The notes beneath the pieces were generated by a model that had not been told where the DNA came from, did no database searches, and worked only from the letters and a program-made list of their open reading frames with translations. From Flavobacterium gelidicaeli (GTDB lineage Bacteria; Bacteroidota; Bacteroidia; Flavobacteriales; Flavobacteriaceae): a stretch of 64,000 nt of DNA. The stretch lies in assembly GCF_013294005.1 (NCBI RefSeq), contig NZ_JABSNK010000003.1, positions 372,001 to 436,000 of the forward strand, in the 5' to 3' direction. A program made the translations under genes and the position numbers. Positions 10,369 through 20,352 of this stretch are shown in pieces. Position 1 is the first letter of the stretch; each line of letters begins with the position of its first letter.

Positions 10369-11881
10369 CTGACTTTTTGGTATTTTTTGTTTGTTTATTA
10401 GCAGTTCTATAATCCTTAGTTATCGTTTTTAAACCTATTTCAACTCCTTCAAGCATCTGCTGGTACAGTTCAGGTTTATCTTTTTTAACCCATTCTAAAA
10501 CTTGAACGGCATCTGCATCTTCGGGTTCGTAAACATCACTTACTGGCTTCATTTTTTTGTCATACCAAACTGTTTTTTTACGTAACTTTTTTAAAGTAGC
10601 ACTATACTTTGCGTCAAATGCAAGATTGTGTAATTCCTCAGGATCTTTTTCTAAATCATATAATTCTTCTACCGGTTTTGTAGGTGCAAAGAACAATCGC
10701 TGAGCATCATTCAACTTTCCTTCTTCATTCAATCGTCGCATTACGTGTATAGCAGGCCTGTAAAATTCAAGGTATGCTTGGTGTGCATCATAAGGAATCT
10801 CTGGTTTATCATTACGTATGTACTTCCATTTATCCGAGGTTACTGCTCTTGACTTCTCTAAGATTTCGTCCCATAAATCACGTGCAGCGTATACATAATC
10901 ATTTTTAAATCCTTTTTTCAAAATAGATTTTCCCGTCATAAACGATGGTACTTTTACAGCAGCTAAATCTAAAATAGTAGCCGTAATATCTACAGCCGAA
11001 ACAATCTCTTTACTCACATGTGGACCTGTATAATTTTTAGGATAATGCATAATAAAGGGTATATGCAATCCTGGATCTTCAAGATATCCTTTTCCTTTAA
11101 TATTACACCTACCATTGTCACCAATAAATATTACGATAGTGTTATCAGCCAGTCCTTTGTCTTCCAACTCTTTGAAGATCATACCAACTTCATTGTCCAA
11201 AAATTCAATTTGATCTAAATATTTAGCCCAATCCAATCGTATAGCTGGATCATCTGCTAGGTAAGAAGGTAAAACTACTTTGGCTGGATCAACTGGATGT
11301 TTTGATTTTGCACGTACTTCGTTCCACCAGTCACCTCTATGACTAGCAAGCAACTGGATTTGAGCAAAAAACGGTTTACCATCATTTACAATTGTATCAT
11401 ATCTATCAAATAAACCAAACTGCGTTTTACCATCCCAAGAACCTATTTGCTCTGACTTAAAATTGACATCGGTTTTACGACCATGTCCCATTACAGCTTG
11501 ATTTCCTAAAATAGTGGTGTATCCCGCTTCACGTAGCAAAGCAGTAAATGGTTTGAATCTTGAATCTAGAGGCACTTCTCTATTACTACGGTGGTGTTGC
11601 GCATTAATTTTTAACTGATGCGTACCAACCATCATTGAAGATCGACTTGGTGAACATATAGGATTAGTGACAAAACAATTATCATAACGTATTCCTTCTG
11701 CTGCCATTTTATTTAAGTTTGGCGTTTTTACAGCAGCCATACCATAGCATTCTAAATCCAGACTCATATCCTCGGCCATTAGCCATACAATATTGGGTCT
11801 TTTGCTTTCTTGTTGCGCCACTGCCGAAACCGTCATCAAAGACACAAAGGCAATAGTTATTGATTGTTTAAAATTCATCAT
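10361..11881 (-). CDS. S1 family sulfatase, exported
   Basis: A 506-residue formylglycine sulfatase with signal peptide (residues 1-23). The activated Cys is C76 in the CSPSR motif. The metal-binding acidic pair is E37-D38 (MAEDMS), where most S1 enzymes have DD. The second metal site is IGDNGRCN. The N-terminal style (AEDMSLDLECYG, GTHQLKINAQHHR) resembles heparan N-sulfatase-like S1 subfamilies (possibly S1_8), but subfamily assignment needs a tree. The polar, Lys-rich C-terminus overlaps the GH2 start, so the two products are coupled and may act one after the other: removal of a galactose sulfate, then cleavage by GH2. The upstream sulfatase ends 8 bp away. Confidence 0.9.
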   Translation of the reverse strand: MMNFKQSITIAFVSLMTVSAVAQQESKRPNIVWLMAEDMSLDLECYGMAAVKTPNLNKMAAEGIRYDNCFVTNPICSPSRSSMMVGTHQLKINAQHHRSNREVPLDSRFKPFTALLREAGYTTILGNQAVMGHGRKTDVNFKSEQIGSWDGKTQFGLFDRYDTIVNDGKPFFAQIQLLASHRGDWWNEVRAKSKHPVDPAKVVLPSYLADDPAIRLDWAKYLDQIEFLDNEVGMIFKELEDKGLADNTIVIFIGDNGRCNIKGKGYLEDPGLHIPFIMHYPKNYTGPHVSKEIVSAVDITATILDLAAVKVPSFMTGKSILKKGFKNDYVYAARDLWDEILEKSRAVTSDKWKYIRNDKPEIPYDAHQAYLEFYRPAIHVMRRLNEEGKLNDAQRLFFAPTKPVEELYDLEKDPEELHNLAFDAKYSATLKKLRKKTVWYDKKMKPVSDVYEPEDADAVQVLEWVKKDKPELYQQMLEGVEIGLKTITKDYRTANKQTKNTKKSDE

Positions 11882-11889
11882 TTTTTGAT

Positions 11890-13248
11890 TTATTTTTTAT
11901 TGTAAGCAGGAACCGCTTTCTTCTCCCATTTTGCTATATCTTTTTTCAATTTAGCGGCTTGTTTTAATTCGATAGCAATCAAATCATGTTGTTCTGCTTG
12001 ATCATTTTTGATATTGAACAAATGAAATAGCCCAGTATGGTATTTAATTAATTTCCAATCTCCTGCAATAACGGCAGCATATTGATCCTCATAACTACGG
12101 AAGAAATACAAACTTCTATCTTCTTTAAATTTTTCTCCTTTGACAATTGGCAGTAAACTTTTACCGTTTACTTGCTTGTCCTTGTGCACCTTCCCTCCAG
12201 CGATGTTAACTAAAGTTGGGAAAACATCTATCGTCTGAATTGGAATAGCAGTATTCGTATTTGCTTGTGTAACGCCAGGATAGTACATTATAAATGGGAC
12301 TCTTGCTCCACCTTCACCAAGAGTATTCCCACCTGTTTTACCTCCGCTTAGAGGAGCATTGCTAAAAAACCCACCTTGATCTGATGTGAAAATAATTACC
12401 GTATTCTCTGCAATACCTTTTTCGATTAATGCCTTTCTAACCCTTCCCACCGATTCATCAACAGCTGAAATCATCGCGGCATATTCGGCATCTTTTCCTT
12501 TTAAACCTTCTTTTTTGTATTGTTCTACCCAGTCTTTTCTACCAATTTGTGGTCCATGTACATCATAATGAAAATAGGACAACATAAAAGGGGCTTCTTT
12601 TTTATAGTTCGAAATAAAATCTACTGCTTTGTCTGCCAAAACCGTTTCGAGGTATACCTCTGTGTTATCGAAACTAGCCAAAGGGTTCACATCTTTAAAG
12701 AATGGTGGGTAGTATCCTTTTGGATGTCCAAAATTGCAAACGCCATATTCTTCATCAAATCCTTGCTTAGATGGATAATAACGAGCATCACCTAAATGCC
12801 ATTTACCTAAGAAAAAGTTGTAGTATCCTAATTCTTTCAATCGCTCAGCATAAGTGACTTCATTCAAAGGCAACATATTAATCGATGGCATTTGCACAGG
12901 ATCATTAGGCCATAAGCTATAGGCGTTAATTGAATTACTCTTTTCGTCAAAGTCACGTCCGTTACCGTCATCAATATGTCTCACCATTTGAAAACGAACA
13001 GGTTCTCTACCTGTTAAAATTGAAGCTCTACTAGGACTACAAGTAGGCGTAGCAATATAAGCACGACTAAACTCCATTCCGTCTTTTTTTAATTGATCGA
13101 TGTTGGGTGTGTGGAATTTTGCGTTGCGATACCCCACATCTGCCCATCCTAAATCATCTACAAAAAAAAGTACAACATTGGGTTTCTCTTGTCCGTAAAT
13201 GGTTTGTAATGCCATTAAAAATACTAAGGCAACGATTGATTTTTTCAT
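11890..13248 (-). CDS. S1 family sulfatase, exported
   Basis: A formylglycine sulfatase of 452 residues using the start at 13248, whose product begins MKKSIVALVF and has a clean signal peptide to about residue 19. A longer frame back to 13305 would run 29 bp into the preceding esterase gene and add 19 residues before the signal, so it is rejected. C70 lies in CSPSR, D31-D32 are the N-terminal metal ligands, and the C-terminal ligand motif is TSDQGG, with Gln in place of the common Asn. Overall shape resembles GALNS/arylsulfatase-A-like subfamilies (for example S1_15/S1_16/S1_19). It lies between a SASA esterase and another sulfatase in a tight operon with gaps of 28 and 8 bp. Confidence 0.9.
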   Translation of the reverse strand: MKKSIVALVFLMALQTIYGQEKPNVVLFFVDDLGWADVGYRNAKFHTPNIDQLKKDGMEFSRAYIATPTCSPSRASILTGREPVRFQMVRHIDDGNGRDFDEKSNSINAYSLWPNDPVQMPSINMLPLNEVTYAERLKELGYYNFFLGKWHLGDARYYPSKQGFDEEYGVCNFGHPKGYYPPFFKDVNPLASFDNTEVYLETVLADKAVDFISNYKKEAPFMLSYFHYDVHGPQIGRKDWVEQYKKEGLKGKDAEYAAMISAVDESVGRVRKALIEKGIAENTVIIFTSDQGGFFSNAPLSGGKTGGNTLGEGGARVPFIMYYPGVTQANTNTAIPIQTIDVFPTLVNIAGGKVHKDKQVNGKSLLPIVKGEKFKEDRSLYFFRSYEDQYAAVIAGDWKLIKYHTGLFHLFNIKNDQAEQHDLIAIELKQAAKLKKDIAKWEKKAVPAYNKK

Positions 13249-13276
13249 AATATTTCTCTTAATTACTTTATTTCTC

Positions 13277-14164
13277 TTACTGTAATTGCAAAAATGCTTC
13301 TGCAAATGCAGTTCCTAATCTATATTGCCCTTCGGCATTGTAATGCACGTTATCCGAGTGTTTAGGATAATCCTTATAAGGTGCATCGGCAGTAGTTTTG
13401 ATTGTCTTTACTTTCGATACTATTTCCGAAACTTTCCACTCTGCTGCTCGTACCGTTGCAGGTCCTGCAGAAAAATCTCCGTAATGTGAATTAATTTGCC
13501 CCAGCACAAAAGGCATGTCTTTTACATTCAAATCAGCACGAACACGGTTGATCAGATTGACCAAATTAGTCTCATAACTCAAAGCCGAAACTTCTTTGGC
13601 AGCATCATTTTCTCCTTGCATCCACCCCATTCCAATAATTTTATACACTTTGCCTTCTCTTTCGATTCTTTTTATATTTTCCTTGACATCATCAATAAAA
13701 TTAGCGTACAATTTTAAATCTCTTTTAAAACCTTCTGCTTCTACTTGAGCCGCTTTTTCGGCAGTCCAATCAGGATTCCAAGCGCCATACAAAGCAGTTC
13801 CACCTTGAGCCGTTTTGACTAACAAAAACTTGTCTTTTGGAAATTTTTCTGCTAAGACAATTCCAATCAATAATTCTGGTCCAAAAGCTTCTTCAAAACC
13901 ATATTTATTTTTATGCCCTTTGGACAAATAAAAAGATAATGGTGTTGGTCCTTTTCCATCATTGCTTATTTGAACCCTATCTACAGCATTGGCCAAACGC
14001 TTTTTAACCGATTCATCCAAAGAAGTATAATCTCCGGCACCAGCCATATTTGACTGACCTGCTAGCAAAACTATATTTACTGTGTCTTTATTTGTTTGCG
14101 CAAATGCATTTCCATAACTCAAAATAAAAAGAAGAAACGCCACCAGTTTGTATGTACTCTTCAT
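13277..14164 (-). CDS. SASA/GDSL-type carbohydrate esterase, exported
   Basis: A 295-residue protein with a signal peptide (residues 1-22). It carries the LLAGQSNMAGAG block with the nucleophile Ser, characteristic of the SASA (sialate O-acetylesterase-like, CE6-type) family, an MQGENDA block, and a C-terminal DNVHYNAEGQ containing the Asp-x-x-His pair. Such enzymes remove acetyl groups from sugars. Gaps to the flanking sulfatases are 4 bp upstream and 28 bp downstream, so it is co-transcribed with desulfating enzymes. Carrageenan is not classically described as acetylated; the true substrate could be another O-acylated galactan unit. Function as an esterase is well supported, substrate is unknown. 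Confidence 0.85.
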   Translation of the reverse strand: MKSTYKLVAFLLFILSYGNAFAQTNKDTVNIVLLAGQSNMAGAGDYTSLDESVKKRLANAVDRVQISNDGKGPTPLSFYLSKGHKNKYGFEEAFGPELLIGIVLAEKFPKDKFLLVKTAQGGTALYGAWNPDWTAEKAAQVEAEGFKRDLKLYANFIDDVKENIKRIEREGKVYKIIGMGWMQGENDAAKEVSALSYETNLVNLINRVRADLNVKDMPFVLGQINSHYGDFSAGPATVRAAEWKVSEIVSKVKTIKTTADAPYKDYPKHSDNVHYNAEGQYRLGTAFAEAFLQLQ

Positions 14165-14168
14165 CTTC

Positions 14169-15755
14169 TTACTTTTTATCCATCATGTCTAAATCGATAT
14201 CTTGTGGATTGATTCTTGCTTTTTTATACGGCTTACCGCTCATATAATTGTTATATAAATTCTGTACACCAGCACCAAAATAAGGGTAATGATCAAAAAC
14301 ATCTCCGTTACCAAGAATTCTAGAATCATTTTCTTTGATTAACTTTTTGGTTAATTCTTTATTCATATTCGCCATTAACTTTAAGTAATCTGCATTTGAA
14401 GCTAGATTTGTAACGCAATAAGGATCTTTTTTTATGTCGTATAATTCATTTTCACCACGCTTACCAAAGTTCAATTCCCAGTATTTCATTATTCCATCCT
14501 TTCGTCTAGAATCTAAAACCGCTGTCTTCGTTGGACTCGAATCACAGTTCAAATATCCTAATTCAGGATTTCCAACTGGCCATCTGTCAATTTTAAAATT
14601 GTGTAAGTATAAAAATCCGTCCTTGATAATTCCGCGTACAGGATACCCTTCATCATTTGGCCTTCCCACATCATGACGTTCTTTCCCTACCAACTGGTAG
14701 TCACGCTTTTTATTTACTACTCCTGCTTTATCTGAAAATAAAATATCCGTTAGACTATTCCCTGATAATTTAGCCATTCCTGATTTCTTTTCAGAGATCC
14801 CACCTAACTCTAAGTAAGTTGGAGCAAAATCAATAAAACTCACTAGATCATCTACAACACGGCCTGGATTTTTAATTCCGTTTGGCCACATAATCGCTAG
14901 TGGCATGTGGTTTGAATATTCATAAACTTGCCCTTTAACACGAGGAAAAGGCATTCCGTTATCTGAAGTTACGATTACAATTGTATTTTCAAGTTCGCCA
15001 ATTTCTGCCAACTTATTCAACATGTTTTGTAGGTGCTTATCAAAATATTCTACCTCAAAAGCATAATCCAACATATCATTTCGCACATCTTCATTATCGG
15101 GCCAGAAAGTTGGAACCTCATTGATTTCGTCAATTGTTTTCCCTCCTACCTTGGCACCAGAACGAAATTCATATCCACGGTGTGGCTCCTTACCGCCATA
15201 CCAAAAACAGAAAGGTTCTCCTTTTGGTCTCGCTTTTAAGAAAGCATCAAAATTTTTGGTGTAGTCAATATTTGAAATTCCCGTAGTAGGTGGTTTCAAT
15301 TTAAATTCATTGTATTCTGGTCCAGCTAATTCACGCTCTTTCCCGTTAATTTCTCCAGGGTTTCCTGGGCCCCAACCTTTTCCTGTAAATCCAACAAAAA
15401 ATCCGTTTTCACCCAAAACTTCAGCATAGGTTTTAAACTTCGTTGGGAAATCTGGAGAATGGTTTGCGGCTGCTTCCAACTGCCAACTATTGCGACCTGT
15501 GATAATACAAGCACGTGAAGGTGCACATTTTCCGTTGGGCGTGTAGGCATTATTGAACAAGATTCCTTTTTTGGCCACTTGATCAAATCCTGGCGTTTTC
15601 ACCCATTTGCATCCATAGGCACTGAAATGTTTCCAGCCCGCATCATCTGCGATTGCAAATAAGATATTAGGTCTTTTAGCTTTCTTTTCCTGTGCCATTG
15701 TAATTTGGCCAAAAGCAAGTAGCGAACCAAAGGCAATTAATAGTATTTTTTTCAT
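14169..15755 (-). CDS. S1 family sulfatase, exported
   Basis: A 528-residue sulfatase with signal peptide (residues 1-21). C77 in CAPSR is the formylglycine site, D37-D38 (AIADDAGW) are metal ligands, and [13 protein letters not shown] is the second metal motif with the active-site Lys. It resembles heparan-sulfatase-like S1 subfamilies, sharing the [12 protein letters not shown] block with the sulfatase at 23777 (SDNGMAFPGAKT), so these two are probably from related subfamilies. It is the first gene of the run sulfatase, esterase, sulfatase, sulfatase, GH2. No promoter element was recognised in the 310 bp upstream. Confidence 0.9.
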   Translation of the reverse strand: MKKILLIAFGSLLAFGQITMAQEKKAKRPNILFAIADDAGWKHFSAYGCKWVKTPGFDQVAKKGILFNNAYTPNGKCAPSRACIITGRNSWQLEAAANHSPDFPTKFKTYAEVLGENGFFVGFTGKGWGPGNPGEINGKERELAGPEYNEFKLKPPTTGISNIDYTKNFDAFLKARPKGEPFCFWYGGKEPHRGYEFRSGAKVGGKTIDEINEVPTFWPDNEDVRNDMLDYAFEVEYFDKHLQNMLNKLAEIGELENTIVIVTSDNGMPFPRVKGQVYEYSNHMPLAIMWPNGIKNPGRVVDDLVSFIDFAPTYLELGGISEKKSGMAKLSGNSLTDILFSDKAGVVNKKRDYQLVGKERHDVGRPNDEGYPVRGIIKDGFLYLHNFKIDRWPVGNPELGYLNCDSSPTKTAVLDSRRKDGIMKYWELNFGKRGENELYDIKKDPYCVTNLASNADYLKLMANMNKELTKKLIKENDSRILGNGDVFDHYPYFGAGVQNLYNNYMSGKPYKKARINPQDIDLDMMDKK

Positions 15756-16065
15756 TATTTATGTAGATAAGATTGTCGATTCATTACAACAAAAATTCAA
15801 TAATTATTCTATTTCTATGTCTTTGCAGGTCTAATATTAGTCTTCTATAGTAAATTTTATACCTTAAGAGCTATATAAACGCCTGATTACAAATGCAGCT
15901 CATATTATTTGCAGTTTCAAAGCAGAAATTACTGTAAAGTAGCGATGAAGTATTTTAATTAATAAATCAACAGCAAAATAAACGTGCTGCAAAATGTGAA
16001 ATACTAACCATTTCTTGAAAATCTGTAGCTGCGAGACTATAAAAAGAGGTCTATTTATCCTGATA
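15756..16065. other. 310-bp intergenic region between HTCS stop and sulfatase start
   Basis: Both flanking genes are on the minus strand. The stretch should hold the 3' end of the HTCS transcript and the promoter of the sulfatase-esterase-GH2 run. I saw no convincing terminator, RNA gene or ORF of its own; the small frames here lack any recognisable protein character. Confidence 0.4.
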
Positions 16066-19000
16066 TTATTCGGCATATTTACTTGCAATCTCAGCAGCAT
16101 ATTTTCCAGGGGTGTAATTGTACTTTTCCTTAAATAGTTTACTAAAATGCGTTCGGCTTTTAAAACCGGTCATGATGTATACCTCATTGACTGAGAAGGT
16201 GCCGGCCATTAAAAATTCTGAAGCCTTTTTCAGACGATAAGCTTTCAATAGTTCAAAGGGGGTACAGTTTGTCAGGGATTTAACTTTTTGATAAAAATGA
16301 GTTCTATTTAAATATAAATCTTTAGCAAAATGATCTAAATCTAAGTCTTGATTATCTAGATTTTCAGCCATTAAACTATATAATTTTTCTAAAAAAATGT
16401 GATCATTAGCGTTATCATTTACCTCTAGAGTAAGAGGCAACTCGATCATAAAACGTTCCCGCAATTGTTTCCTATTTCGCAAAATTGATTCAATTGTTGC
16501 TAATAAATGCTGCATATTGAATGGCTTTTCAATGTAAGCATCTGCTCCATCAATTAATCCTTTTACTTGATCATCAATTGTTGTACAAGCGGTAAGTAAA
16601 ACAACCGGAATATGACTCGTTTTAATATTAGACTTTACACTTTTACAAAGTTCGAAACCATTGACTTCGGGCATTAAGACATCACTCAATATAAGATCAG
16701 GCCAGCTAATTTCTAACGCATCAAGACATTCTCTACCGTTCACATAAACTTCGATTTTTAAATACTTCTCTAGCATTCCGGAAATATAGTTTCGTAAATC
16801 TAAATTATCTTCTACGATAAAAATTTTAGCCTCTGAAAAAGAAGAATCAAAATGTAATTTCTCTGCTGCAACAGGCTCTAAAACGATAGGCTCTATATTA
16901 TTATTTTCTAACTCTAAGACTTCGTTTTCGATTTGCATTTGACTTAATGAATATTCTGTATGTACAATAGGTAATTGCAAGAAAATTGTTGTTCCTTTCC
17001 CTAATTCACTTTGAACATCGATAGAACCAAAATGCATTTCTACTAATTGTTTCGAAAAAGCCAAGCCAATTCCCGAGCCACCGTAATAGGCTTTTTCACT
17101 AACTTTTGAGTGATAAAATCTTTCAAAAATGTGTGGTAAATCAGCGCTATGAATACCACTGCCTTCATCAGATATCGCCACATTCAAATTTTTATCAACT
17201 ATGTTATAATTGACAAGTATTGCGTCTTTTGCCTTTGTATGCTTAAAGGCATTAGTAAGTATATTATTAAATATTTTCTCTAATTTATCTTTATCAGCGT
17301 ACACATAGATAGTGGCTGGAGCAGCAACAATCTCAAGACTTTTATTTTCACTCAATGATATAAACTGATATTCTGAAACCAAATCTTCAATAAAATGATT
17401 AAAATTAAAATAAGAATAATTCATCTTTAAAAGATTAGCATCCGCTTTCTGAAAATCGTGAACCTGATTGACCAATGCTCCTATCTTTGAAGCTTGCTTC
17501 TGGATTATTTGAAGCGTATCACTCACTTCTGAATTATTTTCGAATCTATTTCTTAAAGAATCTACGGGACCTAAGATTAGTGTAAGTGGTGTTTTGATTT
17601 CGTGCGAAATATTACTAAAAAACAGCAATTTAGCTGCATTAATCTCTTTACCAATATTACTTTCAAGTTGCTCAACATCGAGATCATGCTTTAATTTTTG
17701 CATTTTTAAAACATAGTAAAGTATTACGTACCCCACAGCTAATAACAATAAAAAATAAATCAAATACGCCCAGTAGGTCTTCCACCAAGGGGAGCTGATT
17801 GTAATTTTCAACTCTTTGGTTTTTGTCCACTCATTTAGAGTATTAGATGCTTTTATTTTTAAAGTATAGGATCCCGGTGGTAAACCATTGAAATAAATAT
17901 TGCGCTGGCTTGACGGAATTTCAATCCAATCTTTATTAATTGGTAGTAATTGATATTTTATAAAATGATTTTTTTGAGAAGAATAATGCAGCGAGGTTAC
18001 ACCAATAGAAAAGACATTCTCGTGGTATTTTAAAAGTAATTCCTGCAGTTCACTCAGGCGTGACTTCATGATCACCCTTCCATTAATTGTATCATTAGGT
18101 TTTACAATACTATTGAAAATTTTCAAATCTCCAAGCTCTAACTTTGGCAGTGCCTCAGAATGTGGAAGCGCATTAGGATTGAAATAGCAGAAACCATTAA
18201 ACCCGGCAAACAGCAGTAAGCCATTCTCCATTCTAGTAAAACCATAATTGAAATCTTCAAATGGCAAACCATCAACCACATTAAATTTTTGAAAGCTTTG
18301 TTTATCGATATCAAACTTATTTAAACCATTATTTGTACCAATCCAGAGTGATTTTCTACCGTCAAAAACCATACTTTTAACGACATTGTTAGACAATCCT
18401 TCTTTTTCAGAAAAGGAGATAAACTTGGGAGTTTTATTACTATTTTCTACTTTACAAATCCCTCCACGCTCTGTACCCACCCACAAACTATTATCTGGCA
18501 AGCGCAATACTGATGTAACAAAACTACTCGATATAGCACTTGGATTTCTACCATCATATCTAAATTGGTCAACCCTTGCATTTTGTAATTTTTTGCTTTT
18601 ATCGAATGCCACGCGTAGTAAACCATCAACATTAGTACCTACCCATAAAATATTTTTATATAATGGATCAGCATAAACACATTTTATAAGAGGAAGTTTA
18701 TTTTTAAAAAACAAGGCATGTTTGCTTAGTTTTTCGACATCTTGTACATCTTCATTCTTGTCAAGAATAATTCGATAACACTCCTTTGAGGTTGTTAGGA
18801 GAATATTACCATAGGAATCCTCAGTTATGATCCCCTTGGCATCCACAATTTTAACCTCAGAATCAACAGCAGCAATTTTCTCTAATTTTGATGATTTATT
18901 TTTTACCCGATACAAACCGTCGCCAAAAATTTTAAACCACAAGTTTTTTTTCGAATCCACATAAGTAGCACCAATCTTACTGATTAACTTTTTTGGAATA

Positions 19001-20181
19001 GCAAAAGGTAGTGGTTCAAATCGCTCCAAGCGTGTGTTGAACAAATTCAAACCTCCTTGTAACGTAGAAATATATACTCTGTCTTTATCAAGATCAGTGA
19101 TACTATATACTTCATTAGACGTTAATCCATAGGGTTGCTCTAAACTGGTATCGTAGTGTTTAAATGGATTAGAATTGAGATTGTACTTAAAAATTCCTTT
19201 GTTATAGCTCCCCACCCAACAACTGTTTTTTAAAGGTACGATGCAGCTTACCCGCAGCATGTTTTCGGCAAGGTTGAAGTTGGTTATTTTATACTTCTCA
19301 TTCTTTAAAAAAGACTTGCTGTCATTTATTTTCAGAAAGCCATTCTTAGCAGTTCCTAGCCATAAGTTGTTCAAGTGATCAATAGCTGCACATACAAACT
19401 GATATTGCTCTAAATCAGTTTGTACAATTTTAAACGAGAGCAAATTTGCTTTCTCCTCATAATTAACAATGGCAATACCATTATCAAGAGTTACTAATAA
19501 TTTACCCTTAGCAAATTTTATGATTGACCTACTTTCAGTAATAGCTGTACTTAAAATATTCTCAAATTTATTTGTTGAAATATTGAAACTAATCAAACCT
19601 ATAGACGTAGAAAAAATATAGGTATTACTGCCTACTAAACAGCCATCGTAAAAGGTAACATTACTTCTAGAAGTTGGAATATATCGCGTTTTGAAACTGT
19701 AATCACTATTAAAAATTAATAAACCGCTACCCTCTGTCGCACATAAAATAAGATCCTGAGCAGGAGCAATAATTATTTTTCTAACTATAGGACCATTTTT
19801 CCCTTCTGATAATAATTTACTCGTGAAAATAGTTTTAAATTTCTCTGTCGAATAATTGTAAATTGACAAGCCGTCATCTGTTCCTATCCAGATGTTACCT
19901 TTTTTATCTTCAGCGAGAGACCTGACACGGTTATTTACCATTAGCTCTTCCGTAACTGTGTTTTTATAAGTATCAAACTCATAGCCGTCATAGCGATTTA
20001 AACCATCGTAGGTCCCAATCCATATATAGCCTTTACTATCTTCAAGAATAGATGTTACTCCATTGTGTACGAGACCATCTGAAATAGATATATTCTTAGA
20101 GTAGGATATTTTTTGGCTCTGCGCTAGAAGATTAAAAGTGCACAGTAGTAAAAATATATATTTTATGAGTTTATAAAACAT
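16066..20181 (-). CDS. Hybrid two-component system regulator (periplasmic propeller sensor, kinase, receiver, AraC DNA-binding)
   Basis: A 1371-residue single-protein signalling system. Order: signal peptide (1-20); two seven-bladed Reg_prop propellers (about 25-700, repeats like GYIWIGTYDGLNRYD and LWIGTNNGLNKFD); Y_Y_Y domain (about 720-790); one transmembrane helix (about 800-828); HisKA with phospho-acceptor H860 (SNISHEIKTP); HATPase with GSGIGLAF (about 950-1080); receiver domain with acceptor D1167 (ILSDVLMPEVNG); two-helix AraC domain to the end (about 1265-1371). Such HTCS proteins bind a specific oligosaccharide in the periplasm and activate the matching PUL. It lies downstream of a sulfatase with a hairpin between, so it probably has its own weak promoter. 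It is the best candidate regulator for the sulfatase/GH110/SusCD genes. It is typical in length and appears intact. Confidence 0.96.
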   Translation of the reverse strand: MFYKLIKYIFLLLCTFNLLAQSQKISYSKNISISDGLVHNGVTSILEDSKGYIWIGTYDGLNRYDGYEFDTYKNTVTEELMVNNRVRSLAEDKKGNIWIGTDDGLSIYNYSTEKFKTIFTSKLLSEGKNGPIVRKIIIAPAQDLILCATEGSGLLIFNSDYSFKTRYIPTSRSNVTFYDGCLVGSNTYIFSTSIGLISFNISTNKFENILSTAITESRSIIKFAKGKLLVTLDNGIAIVNYEEKANLLSFKIVQTDLEQYQFVCAAIDHLNNLWLGTAKNGFLKINDSKSFLKNEKYKITNFNLAENMLRVSCIVPLKNSCWVGSYNKGIFKYNLNSNPFKHYDTSLEQPYGLTSNEVYSITDLDKDRVYISTLQGGLNLFNTRLERFEPLPFAIPKKLISKIGATYVDSKKNLWFKIFGDGLYRVKNKSSKLEKIAAVDSEVKIVDAKGIITEDSYGNILLTTSKECYRIILDKNEDVQDVEKLSKHALFFKNKLPLIKCVYADPLYKNILWVGTNVDGLLRVAFDKSKKLQNARVDQFRYDGRNPSAISSSFVTSVLRLPDNSLWVGTERGGICKVENSNKTPKFISFSEKEGLSNNVVKSMVFDGRKSLWIGTNNGLNKFDIDKQSFQKFNVVDGLPFEDFNYGFTRMENGLLLFAGFNGFCYFNPNALPHSEALPKLELGDLKIFNSIVKPNDTINGRVIMKSRLSELQELLLKYHENVFSIGVTSLHYSSQKNHFIKYQLLPINKDWIEIPSSQRNIYFNGLPPGSYTLKIKASNTLNEWTKTKELKITISSPWWKTYWAYLIYFLLLLAVGYVILYYVLKMQKLKHDLDVEQLESNIGKEINAAKLLFFSNISHEIKTPLTLILGPVDSLRNRFENNSEVSDTLQIIQKQASKIGALVNQVHDFQKADANLLKMNYSYFNFNHFIEDLVSEYQFISLSENKSLEIVAAPATIYVYADKDKLEKIFNNILTNAFKHTKAKDAILVNYNIVDKNLNVAISDEGSGIHSADLPHIFERFYHSKVSEKAYYGGSGIGLAFSKQLVEMHFGSIDVQSELGKGTTIFLQLPIVHTEYSLSQMQIENEVLELENNNIEPIVLEPVAAEKLHFDSSFSEAKIFIVEDNLDLRNYISGMLEKYLKIEVYVNGRECLDALEISWPDLILSDVLMPEVNGFELCKSVKSNIKTSHIPVVLLTACTTIDDQVKGLIDGADAYIEKPFNMQHLLATIESILRNRKQLRERFMIELPLTLEVNDNANDHIFLEKLYSLMAENLDNQDLDLDHFAKDLYLNRTHFYQKVKSLTNCTPFELLKAYRLKKASEFLMAGTFSVNEVYIMTGFKSRTHFSKLFKEKYNYTPGKYAAEIASKYAE

Positions 20182-20296
20182 AGAGGAAATGATGATTTAA
20201 AATCGTTTATTATGTAAATATAACCACCAAAATTGAATTTTTCATTTATTTGTTGGCAATATACTATGAAAAATTAAATACTATAAACTAGAAATA

Positions 20297-20330
20297 GCAA
20301 TTCTCTAGAAAACCATTTCTAGAGAATTGC
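20297..20330 (-). terminator. Hairpin between sulfatase 20353 and HTCS gene
   Basis: A perfect 15-bp inverted repeat (20297-20311 with 20316-20330) with a 4-nt loop lies 22 bp after the sulfatase stop. The following T-tract on the minus strand is short (TATTTCTAGTTT), so it may be a leaky terminator that lowers HTCS expression or a transcript-stabilising 3' stem. Confidence 0.6.
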
Positions 20331-20352
20331 CTATTATACCTCTGATTTGTGG

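Noticed and set aside
11890..13305. Extended start of the sulfatase at 13305
   Set aside because: It would overlap the end of the esterase gene and put 19 residues before a normal signal peptide; 13248 is preferred.
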